Assembly: GCA_018382295.1 (NCBI GenBank)
Contig: JAGZQF010000021.1
Coordinates: forward strand, 1-26,540
DNA: 26,540 nucleotides
From: Collinsella sp.
GTDB lineage: Bacteria > Actinomycetota > Coriobacteriia > Coriobacteriales > Coriobacteriaceae
Reading direction: 5' to 3'
In this document: positions 14,684 through 21,466 of the stretch, piece after piece
Position numbering within the stretch: position 1 is the first letter of the stretch
Layout: each line of letters begins with the position of its first letter
Translations under genes and position numbers: made by a program
Notes under the pieces: generated by a model
Told to the model about the DNA's origin: nothing
Databases searched by the model: none
What the model saw: only the letters and a program-made list of their open reading frames with translations

Positions 14684-14779
14684 TCTCGTCAGAATCTCTG
14701 ATTCGTCTTTGAACGCGCCCGCCGCATAGGACTCGGAAGCGGCGACGCGAGTCACATTTCTTTTGGAGGATTACCTACC

Positions 14780-16417
14780 ATGGCAAAGAACATTACGTTC
14801 AACACCGATGCCCGCGCTAAGCTTGCCAAGGGCGTCAACACTCTGGCCGACGCCGTTACCGTCACCATGGGCCCCAAGGGTCGCTACGTTGCGCTGCAGC
14901 GCACGTTCGGTGCCCCGACCATCACCAACGACGGCGTTTCCGTCGCCAAGGAGATCGAGCTCGAGGACAACATCGAGAACATGGGCGCTCAGCTGGTGAA
15001 GGAGGTTGCCACCAAGACCAACGACACCGTGGGTGACGGCACCACCACCGCAACCCTGCTCGCCCAGGCCATCGTCAACGACGGTCTGCGCAACGTCGCC
15101 GCTGGCGCCAACCCGCTGGCCATCCGTCGCGGCATCGACAAGGCCGTCAACGCCGCCGTCGCCGAGATGAAGAAGCAGGCCAAGCCGGTCGAGACCAAGG
15201 AGCAGATCGCTTCCGTCGGTACCATCTCCGCCGGTGACCCCGAGGTCGGCGAGAAGATCGCCGAGGCCATGGAGGTCGTGGGCAAGGACGGCGTCATCAC
15301 CGTCGAGGATTCCCAGACGTTCGACATCACCATCGACACCGTCGAGGGCATGCAGTTCGACAAGGGCTATGTCTCCGCTTACTTCGTCACGGACAACGAC
15401 CGCATGGAGGCCGTGATGAAGGATCCGTACATCCTCATCACCGACCAGAAGATCTCCAGCGTTCAGGACATCATGCCCGTTCTCGAGGCTGTCCAGCGCG
15501 CTGGCCGTGGCCTGCTCATCATCGCTGAGGACATCGACGGCGAGGCTCTGCCTACCCTGGTCCTCAACAAGATCCGTGGCGCCCTCAACGTCTGCGCCGT
15601 TAAGGCCCCGGGCTACGGCGATCGCCGCAAGCGCATCCTCGAGGACATCGCCGTCCTCACCGGTGGCCAGGCTGCCCTGGACGAGCTGGGCGTGAAGGTC
15701 GCTGACATTACCGCCGATATGCTCGGTACCGCTAAGTCCGTCACCATCTCCAAGGACAACACCGTCGTCGTCGGCGGCGCTGGCTCCAAGGAGGCCATCG
15801 ACGCTCGTATCGCTCAGATCAAGGGTGAGATGGAGAACACCACCTCTGACTTCGACCGTGAGAAGCTCCAGGAGCGCCTGGCCAAGCTCTCCGGTGGCGT
15901 TGCCGTCATCAAGGTCGGCGCTGCTACCGAGTCCGAGCTCAAGGAGATCAAGCATCGCGTCGAGGACGCCCTGCAGGCTACCCGCGCTGCTGTCGAGGAG
16001 GGCATCGTCGCCGGTGGCGGCGTCGCCTTCATGGACGCTGCTCCTGCGCTCGACGCCGTTGAGCTTGACGACCCCGAGGAGAAGATCGGCGTCGATATCG
16101 TCAAGAAGGCTCTGACCGCTCCGGTCGCTACCATCGCCAAGAACGCTGGCTTTGAGGGCGCTGTCGTGGTCGACAAGGTTGCCGAGCTGCCTGCCGGCCA
16201 GGGTCTCAACTCTGCCAACGGCGAGTGGGGCGACATGATCGAGATGGGCGTCCTCGACCCCGTCAAGGTCAGCCGCGTCACCCTGCAGAACGCTGCTTCT
16301 GTCGCCAGCCTGATCCTCATCACCGAGGCCACCGTCTCCGATGTGCCCAAAAACACTCAGCTTGAGGACGCTATCGCTGCTGCTACCGCTGGTCAGCAGG
16401 GCGGCGGTATGTACTAA
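14780..16417 (+). CDS. groEL: Chaperonin GroEL
   Basis: A 545-residue GroEL, an ATP-driven double-ring chaperonin. Nucleotide-site elements are TMGPKGR at 29-35, TNDGVSVAKEI at 49-59 (Asp51) and GDGTTTAT at 85-92. VEDALQATRAAVEEG carries the conserved late Asp that activates hydrolysis. The C-terminus is QQGGGMY, a short form of the Gly/Met tail and without GGM repeats. GGAGG precedes the ATG at 14780. Codon use is strongly biased, as expected for high expression. Confidence 0.98.
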   Translation: MAKNITFNTDARAKLAKGVNTLADAVTVTMGPKGRYVALQRTFGAPTITNDGVSVAKEIELEDNIENMGAQLVKEVATKTNDTVGDGTTTATLLAQAIVNDGLRNVAAGANPLAIRRGIDKAVNAAVAEMKKQAKPVETKEQIASVGTISAGDPEVGEKIAEAMEVVGKDGVITVEDSQTFDITIDTVEGMQFDKGYVSAYFVTDNDRMEAVMKDPYILITDQKISSVQDIMPVLEAVQRAGRGLLIIAEDIDGEALPTLVLNKIRGALNVCAVKAPGYGDRRKRILEDIAVLTGGQAALDELGVKVADITADMLGTAKSVTISKDNTVVVGGAGSKEAIDARIAQIKGEMENTTSDFDREKLQERLAKLSGGVAVIKVGAATESELKEIKHRVEDALQATRAAVEEGIVAGGGVAFMDAAPALDAVELDDPEEKIGVDIVKKALTAPVATIAKNAGFEGAVVVDKVAELPAGQGLNSANGEWGDMIEMGVLDPVKVSRVTLQNAASVASLILITEATVSDVPKNTQLEDAIAAATAGQQGGGMY

Positions 16418-16443
16418 GGCCGACAAGGTCTAGAACTCCCACC

Positions 16444-16588
16444 GGGAATCCGGGGGCGGGACGGGGACTTCTCTCCGGAACGTCCTCGGACATGCAAAGA
16501 GGCTCCGCATCGCGCTTCGCGCTGCGGAGCCTCTTTGCGTCCTGCGGAATATTCCGGAGAGAAGTCCCCGTCCCGCCCCCGGATTCCC
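16444..16588. repeat. Large nested inverted repeat downstream of groEL
   Basis: A perfect 37-base pair (16444-16480 with 16552-16588) surrounds a second perfect 16-base pair (16494-16509 with 16523-16538), which is itself closed by a GCG-CTT-CGC tip. An additional AAGGCCG/CGGCCTT pair (16416-16422 with 16597-16603) lies outside and overlaps the groEL stop. The outer arm contains GGGACGGGGAC. No U-run follows. The architecture is the same as the element upstream of groES, but most of the sequence differs. It may end the groESL transcript or protect its 3' end; a mobile origin is possible. Confidence 0.85.
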
Positions 16589-16603
16589 TGCGTTTACGGC
16601 CTT

Positions 16604-16754
16604 GAGGTCGGCGGGCGGAGAAGGATGTGGTCGATAGGGATACGTGTCCCCTTCGCTGTTTCGCGCTTTGCGCGAAAGGCGCGTTGCTTTGGGATGGGTG
16701 GGGGACGTGGTTGCTTTGGCAACTGATCTCCGCCACAAATTACCCTTGGCATAC
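16604..16754. other. Intergenic stretch with a small hairpin, no gene seen
   Basis: Holds TTTCGCGC/GCGCGAAA (16659-16666 with 16670-16677, loop TTT) and a TGTCCCC word at 16645-16651, which reads GGGGACA on the minus strand beside GGGA/TCCC pairing. No convincing open frame with a ribosome site is present. Confidence 0.5.
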
Positions 16755-16782
16755 TTGCGCGAGAACCTGCTCGTGCTACACT
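16755..16782 (+). promoter_or_regulatory. Candidate promoter for the FMN riboswitch transcript
   Basis: TTGCGC at 16755-16760, a 16-base spacer, then TACACT at 16777-16782 preceded by TGC (extended -10). The predicted start, about 16789, sits a few bases before the riboswitch aptamer, exactly where it should. Confidence 0.65.
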
Positions 16783-16793
16783 TGCAATTGCTG

Positions 16794-16971
16794 TTTCAGG
16801 GCGGGGTGGAATTCCCCACTGGCGGTAAATCAGGCGGTGTCAAAGGGACGCCGTGGCGCAGGCGAGGTGTCTGCGACCGAGCCGATGAGTCCGCGACCCG
16901 TGCGTGTGTTGGTTCGCATGCCGGCTGAACTGGTGAGATCCCAGTACCAACGGTTAGAGTCCGGATGAAAG
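16794..16971 (+). ncRNA. FMN riboswitch (RFN element)
   Basis: Flavin mononucleotide aptamer controlling the riboflavin transporter operon. Conserved blocks appear in order: CAGGGCGGGGTGGAATTCCC, then ACTGGCGGTAAAT, AGTCCGCGACCC (about 16890), a variable arm, ACTGGTGAGATCCCAGTACC, AACGGTTAGAGTCCGGATGA. The closing P1 pairs TTTCA at the 5' end with TGAAA at the 3' end. No terminator hairpin with a U-run follows, and the aptamer ends about 14 bases before the ribU start. The ribosome site GGCAGGTG is right after P1. Translational control by access to that site is therefore the simplest reading. Confidence 0.95.
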
Positions 16972-16985
16972 AGGCAGGTGATCTT

Positions 16986-17576
16986 ATGTCTGAACAGTCG
17001 CAGCATATCCATTTTGAGAACACGAATAGGTGGAGCACCAAACAGCTCGTTACCATGGCGTTGATGTGCGCCTTGGGCGCCCTGTTTATGTACGTGCAGC
17101 TGCCTATCCTTCCTTCGGCGCCGTTTTTGACGTATGACCCGTCGCTGGTACCGGCGATGGTGTGCGGGTTTGCGTATGGTCCTGGCGCCGGCACTGCTGT
17201 TGCCGCTATGGCTATCGTTATCCATGCGCTCACCACGGGTGACTGGGTCGGCGCGCTTATGAACCTGGTTGCCACGCTGGGCTACATTCTGCCTGCGGCT
17301 ATCGTCTATCAGAAGATGCATACCTATAAGGGTGCCGTGATTGGCCTGGTGCTCGGCGTTATTGCCGCTACGGCGTTGTCTATGGTCGCAAACCTTACCA
17401 TTGGCGTATGGTTCTGGTATGGCTCGGTCGATGTGATCGCCCCGCTCATGATTCCTGCCGTGCTGCCGTTCAACCTTATCAAGACCGTGCTTAACTCGGT
17501 GTTGACACTGGCGGTGTATAAAGCGGTCTCCAACCTCATCACGCCTAAAAAGGACCAGGTCAAAGGCCGCGCATGA
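16986..17576 (+). CDS. ribU: Riboflavin ECF transporter S component
   Basis: A 196-residue, six-helix substrate-binding membrane protein of the ECF transporter S-component class; it captures riboflavin outside the cell. STKQLVTMALMCALGAL at the start of helix 1 is the T/A-docking face. FLTYDPSLVPAMVCGFAYGP matches the conserved RibU substrate-loop pattern. The FMN riboswitch upstream supports riboflavin as substrate. I chose the ATG at 16986 because GGCAGGTG is just upstream. The in-frame ATG at 16965 lies inside riboswitch helix P1 and is not a plausible start. Confidence 0.9.
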   Translation: MSEQSQHIHFENTNRWSTKQLVTMALMCALGALFMYVQLPILPSAPFLTYDPSLVPAMVCGFAYGPGAGTAVAAMAIVIHALTTGDWVGALMNLVATLGYILPAAIVYQKMHTYKGAVIGLVLGVIAATALSMVANLTIGVWFWYGSVDVIAPLMIPAVLPFNLIKTVLNSVLTLAVYKAVSNLITPKKDQVKGRA

Positions 17577-19477
17577 TTGAGTGTCGGGGCGTTTCCTTTA
17601 GCTATGACGGTGCCGTACCGGCGCTCGACGGCGTCGATCTGAATATCGAGGACGGCGAGTTTTTCTGCATCCTCGGTGGCAATGGGTCGGGCAAGTCGAC
17701 GTTTGCCAAGCATCTGAATGCGCTGTTGCAGCCCGATGCGGGCACGGTACGCATCAACGGCATGGATGCGTCCGACCCCGAGCTGGTCTACGACATTCGT
17801 TCGACCGCGGGCATGGTATTCCAGAATCCCGACGACCAGCTGGTGGCAACGCTTGTCGAAGATGACGTTGCGTTTGGTCCCGAAAACCTTGGCGTGCCAT
17901 CGGCGCAAATTGCGCAGCGCGTACGCGAGGCGCTGAAGGGTGTGGGCCTGGTGGGCTTTGAGCGCCACGAGACCCATGCGCTTTCGGGCGGCCAAAAGCA
18001 GCGCGTGGCGCTTGCCGGCGTGCTCGCCATGGAACCGCGCGTGCTCATATTGGACGAGGCTTCCTCGATGCTCGATCCGCGTGGACGCAAGGGCCTCATG
18101 AAGGCTTGCCGCGCGTTGCACGCTCGCGGCATGACCATCGTGATGATTACGCACTTTATGGAGGAGGCTGCCGAGGCCGATCGTGTCGCCGTGTTTCAGA
18201 CGGGACGAGTTGCCATGCTGGGCACGCCCGATGAGATTCTGACGCGGGCGAATGAACTCGTTCAGCTCAACCTTGACATGCCAGAGTCGTGCCGTTTGGG
18301 CATGGCACTTCGTGCGGAGGGCGTGCCCGTTTGCGCGCAGGTACGTGAGGCGGATATGGTCGCCGAGATTGCGCAGGCTTATGCCGAGCGAAGTGGGGCA
18401 GGCATCGCGGGGCAGTCTTCCGTATCCCAGTCGGAAATCGCTGACGGCACTGTTCCGGTAGACAACGAGGGCAACGCGTCGGAGCCCGTCATCGAGCCAT
18501 CCCATGTTTCGTACAGTTATTCGCTCAGTCCGCGCGAGCGCCGCCGCTGGCATAAGCGCTCGGCCACTGCGGGCAAATCGAGCAAACAGGCTCTCTGGGG
18601 AAACGACCCAAGCAGCCCGTGGGCGCTGCGCGATGTATCGCTGACGGTGCGTCGCGGCGAGTTCCTGGGCTTGGCAGGTCATACCGGTTCGGGTAAGTCG
18701 ACGCTGGTCCAGCATCTCAACGGTTTGATTCGCCCCCAGGAGGGATCCGTTCGCGCGCTGGGGCTCGATCTGTCAAACAAGAAAGACGCCGCCGCGGTTA
18801 AGGCCAAGGTCGGCGTGGTGTTTCAATATCCTGAGCGTCAGCTGTTTGCCGAAACCGTGGCGCAGGACGTGGCGTTTGGTCCGCATAACCTTGGCTTGCC
18901 GCAAGATGAAGTCGACCGTCGTGTCGAGTCATCGCTCTCACGCGTGGGCCTCGACCTTTCCACGGTCGGCGACAAGAGTCCCTTTGAGCTTTCGGGCGGT
19001 CAGCAACGGCGTGTGGCATTCGCCGGCGTGCTCGCCATGGAGCCCGAAGTCCTGGTGCTCGATGAGCCCATGGCGGGGCTCGATCCGGCTGCGCGCAGGG
19101 ATTTCCTTGAGCTTATCGATCGACTTCACCGCGATGGCCTGACCGTTGTCATGGTTTCGCATAGTATGGATGACCTGGCCAATTGCTGCGACCGTATTGT
19201 CGTGATGAACGAGGGCGCGGTGTTTGCCGAGGGCACGCCCGCTCAGGTTTTTGCGCATGCCGATGAGCTTAAATCAATCGGCTTGGGCGTTCCCGCCGCC
19301 CAGCGTATGGCGCTGGCGCTTACGGAGGCGGGCGTGCCGCTGCGCTTTGACGGCCTCTATACGGTTGAGTCGCTGACAGACGAGTTGGTGGACCTGCTAA
19401 TCGGTTGCTCGGGCGGTCCTTCTAACGTCGCGGACATTGCTAAATTCAAGACGGTCGCGCGAGAGAAGGGCTGCTAA
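17573..19477 (+). CDS. Fused double-ATPase of an ECF transporter (EcfA1-EcfA2)
   Basis: A 634-residue protein with two complete ABC ATPase domains. Domain 1 has Walker A GGNGSGKST (35-43), Q-loop VFQNPDDQ (82-89), signature LSGGQ (137-141) and LILDEASSMLDP (158-169, the EcfA1 form). Domain 2 has Walker A GHTGSGKST (369-377), VFQYPERQ (416-423), LSGGQ (473-477) and VLDEPMAGLDP. They are joined by a polar Ser/Glu-rich linker of about 65 residues (275-345). ECF modules usually encode the two ATPases as separate genes; here they are fixed one-to-one. The start overlaps the ribU stop by 4 bases (ATGA), implying coupled translation. Confidence 0.95.
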   Translation: MIECRGVSFSYDGAVPALDGVDLNIEDGEFFCILGGNGSGKSTFAKHLNALLQPDAGTVRINGMDASDPELVYDIRSTAGMVFQNPDDQLVATLVEDDVAFGPENLGVPSAQIAQRVREALKGVGLVGFERHETHALSGGQKQRVALAGVLAMEPRVLILDEASSMLDPRGRKGLMKACRALHARGMTIVMITHFMEEAAEADRVAVFQTGRVAMLGTPDEILTRANELVQLNLDMPESCRLGMALRAEGVPVCAQVREADMVAEIAQAYAERSGAGIAGQSSVSQSEIADGTVPVDNEGNASEPVIEPSHVSYSYSLSPRERRRWHKRSATAGKSSKQALWGNDPSSPWALRDVSLTVRRGEFLGLAGHTGSGKSTLVQHLNGLIRPQEGSVRALGLDLSNKKDAAAVKAKVGVVFQYPERQLFAETVAQDVAFGPHNLGLPQDEVDRRVESSLSRVGLDLSTVGDKSPFELSGGQQRRVAFAGVLAMEPEVLVLDEPMAGLDPAARRDFLELIDRLHRDGLTVVMVSHSMDDLANCCDRIVVMNEGAVFAEGTPAQVFAHADELKSIGLGVPAAQRMALALTEAGVPLRFDGLYTVESLTDELVDLLIGCSGGPSNVADIAKFKTVAREKGC

Positions 19478-20277
19478 TGGAGGCGTTTTCGTTTGGCAGC
19501 TACTATCCCGGCGATAGTGCGATCCACCGCCTGGACCCGCGAACTAAGTTGCTCTTGGGCTTTGTGTTTCTGATCACGACGCTGACCGTCGGCGGCTTCC
19601 GCGGACTGGCCCCTGTCGCAATGTTTGTCGTGCTGATCTATGCCGTGTCTCGGGTGCCGGTTCGTCGCGTTCTGTCGTCGATGGCGCCGCTGCTGGCAAT
19701 CGTCGTCGTGGTCGCGGTGCTCAACTTGTTTACCGACCAGAGCGGGCGCATTCTGTGGCAGCTCGGCTTTTTGCAGATAAGCGAGGGCTCGCTGCATTCC
19801 GCCGCCTTTATGGCGTGCCGCCTGACCTTGATGATGGCCGGTATGAGCGCTATCACGCTCACCACGCCGACGCTCGACCTCACCGCGGGCTTTGAGCGCC
19901 TGCTCGCACCGTTTGCGCGTGTGGGACTTCCTGCGCACGAGCTCGGCATGATCATGGGTATCGCGTTGCGCTTTATGCCGCAGTTTGCCACCGAGATGAA
20001 GCAGACGGCGGACGCGCAGGCGAGCCGCGGTGCGCGCGTGACGGGCGGTCCGCTCGGCGGCGTGCGTATGCTCGGCAGTGTGGCGATTCCGCTGTTCACC
20101 GGCGTGTTCCGCCATGCCGAGACGCTGTCTGCTGCCATGGATGCACGCTGCTATCACGGCGAGCAGGGCCGCACGCGCCTGCATGCGCTTGCATTTGGCC
20201 GCGGCGATGCGTTGGCGGCGGTGGTGACGGCGTTGCTGCTCATCTGCGTCATCGTCATCAATCTTCAACTTGTTTAG
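19477..20277 (+). CDS. ecfT: ECF transporter transmembrane subunit
   Basis: A 266-residue membrane protein that couples the ATPases to the S component. Features are HRLDPRTKLLLGFVFL at the N-terminus, membrane helices, and the two cytosolic coupling motifs: ASRGAR around 182-187 and AMDARCY at 220-226, which correspond to the Ala-Arg-Gly motifs that seat in the ATPase grooves. The start shares one base with the stop of the ATPase gene (TAATG), so translation is probably coupled. With ribU and the ATPase gene it forms a complete transporter in one operon. Confidence 0.95.
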   Translation: MEAFSFGSYYPGDSAIHRLDPRTKLLLGFVFLITTLTVGGFRGLAPVAMFVVLIYAVSRVPVRRVLSSMAPLLAIVVVVAVLNLFTDQSGRILWQLGFLQISEGSLHSAAFMACRLTLMMAGMSAITLTTPTLDLTAGFERLLAPFARVGLPAHELGMIMGIALRFMPQFATEMKQTADAQASRGARVTGGPLGGVRMLGSVAIPLFTGVFRHAETLSAAMDARCYHGEQGRTRLHALAFGRGDALAAVVTALLLICVIVINLQLV

Positions 20278-20307
20278 GCGCGATTCGAGCGCAAGAAAGG
20301 GGTCCCT

Positions 20308-20754
20308 ATGACCGACAACGATCGCACGGCTCAGCTTGAGCGCGCCTGTTCGTATCTCAGGCGCATTCCGGCGTGGTATCTGGCCACGACCGATGCAAGT
20401 GACGGGCATCAGCCTCGCGTGAGGCCGTTTTCGTTTGCCATGGTCGATGACGGTAAGTTGTGGTTTTGCACGTCGCGCGACAAGGACGTGTGGGCGGAGC
20501 TGAGTGCGAATCCCAAGTTTGAGGTATCGGGCTGGAAGCCGGGGGAATGTTGGATCGTATTGACCGGCGAAGCCGCACTTGAGGACGACGCAGTTGCGAG
20601 CGACAAGGTGCGTCAAGCGGGTTTTAAGCACATGGTGGGCATTGGCGAGGAACACGAGAGTGCCAACGACGGCCGCCTTGCTTTCTTTTCGGTCCGCAAT
20701 ATTGCCGCGCGCTTCTGTGATATCGACGGCAGCGAGGAGCGCCTGGAGCTCTAG
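20308..20754 (+). CDS. PNPOx-like (pyridoxamine 5'-phosphate oxidase family) flavin-binding protein 1
   Basis: A 148-residue split-barrel protein of the pyridoxamine 5'-phosphate oxidase-like family, whose members bind FMN and often reduce small molecules. IPAWYLAT, RVRPFSFAMVDDGKLWF and TSRDKDVWAEL are typical of the family. AAAGGGG lies before the ATG. It follows ecfT by 30 bases, so it probably sits in the FMN-riboswitch operon. True pyridoxamine oxidase is unlikely because the protein is short and lacks that enzyme's C-terminal region. Substrate is unknown. Confidence 0.85.
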   Translation: MTDNDRTAQLERACSYLRRIPAWYLATTDASDGHQPRVRPFSFAMVDDGKLWFCTSRDKDVWAELSANPKFEVSGWKPGECWIVLTGEAALEDDAVASDKVRQAGFKHMVGIGEEHESANDGRLAFFSVRNIAARFCDIDGSEERLEL

Positions 20755-20798
20755 CTCGCACAAACCAGGTTCCCAAACTAGCTAGTACAGGAGGAAAC

Positions 20799-21209
20799 GT
20801 GGACGGATTGAATACGGTTTTGGAGTATCTGACGTCGGTGCCGGCGTGGTATCTGGCGACGAGCGTGGACGGACAGCCACATGTGCGTCCGTTCTCGTTT
20901 GCACAGATTCAGGACGGCAAACTGTGGTTTGTAACGGCGCGCACCAAAGATGTGTGGCAGGAGCTGCTGCAGAATCAGCGCTTTGAGGCCACGAGTTGGT
21001 GGCCGGGCCATGGCTGGCTCATCTTGCGCGGGCGTGCCGGCTTGGATGACCGGGCTTCGAGCGAAATGCGCGAGGCAGGATGGAAACATCTTGAGCGCTT
21101 GAGCGAGCACTATGAGGGGCCTAACGACCCCACACTCGTCTTCTTTAGCGTCGAGGATCCCGAGGCTTTTATCTGCAATCACGACGAATGGGTGCCGGTC
21201 GAGCTCTAG
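20799..21209 (+). CDS. PNPOx-like flavin-binding protein 2 (tandem paralogue)
   Basis: A 136-residue paralogue of the preceding protein. Shared blocks include PAWYLAT, VRPFSFA, QDGKLWF (DDGKLWF in the first copy), KDVW-EL, W-PG--W, REAGWKH against RQAGFKH, and FFSV near the end; both end in EL. It starts at a GTG at 20799 with a perfect AGGAGG at 20789-20794. The 44-base gap to the first copy holds no terminator. A tandem duplication followed by divergence is the simple explanation, and a heterodimer is possible. Confidence 0.85.
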   Translation: MDGLNTVLEYLTSVPAWYLATSVDGQPHVRPFSFAQIQDGKLWFVTARTKDVWQELLQNQRFEATSWWPGHGWLILRGRAGLDDRASSEMREAGWKHLERLSEHYEGPNDPTLVFFSVEDPEAFICNHDEWVPVEL

Positions 21210-21242
21210 CCAGCTGGCTCATCCTAACAACTTGGTTTTCGC

Positions 21243-21303
21243 ATGGGCGGGCCCCGTATTGCCCGGCGCCGTTAGGAGCGCCGGTCAATACGGGGCCCGC
21301 TCC
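21243..21303. terminator. Large two-tier hairpin after the flavoprotein pair
   Basis: A perfect 15-base pair (21247-21261 with 21286-21300), extended by ATGG/CCAT around one unpaired base, encloses a 7-base inner stem (CCGGCGC at 21263-21269 with GCGCCGG at 21278-21284). It probably ends the riboflavin operon, although only CATTTGT follows. It has the same arm-within-arm design as the two hairpins around groESL but is smaller. Confidence 0.75.
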
Positions 21304-21344
21304 ATTTGTCAATTCCTTCAAGCGAATGTGTCGGGAATGTTTCA

Positions 21345-21381
21345 ATGCATGAATATGCAAGCCATTTACGTGTTCATGCAT
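21345..21381. promoter_or_regulatory. Inverted ATGCATGAA pair upstream of argC (possible ArgR site)
   Basis: ATGCATGAA (21345-21353) and TTCATGCAT (21373-21381) are perfect inverted copies 19 bases apart, in AT-rich sequence that stands out from the GC-rich surroundings. The first lies in TGCATGAATATGCA, itself nearly palindromic. TGCTAAAGT at 21389-21397 could be an extended -10 just downstream. The position fits an arginine repressor operator, but the match to the known ARG box is only partial. Confidence 0.45.
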
Positions 21382-21466
21382 CTTTTGGTGCTAAAGTTTC
21401 AATCCACCTCATAACGACCACTGCGAAATGCGCATCGGTGCATAAATCGCAGACAAGGAGTCTGAT

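Noticed and set aside
14771..16426. 551-residue minus-strand frame opposite groEL
   Set aside because: Mirror of groEL codon bias (Asp/Leu/Val/Gly repeats). This is a known artefact opposite highly biased genes.
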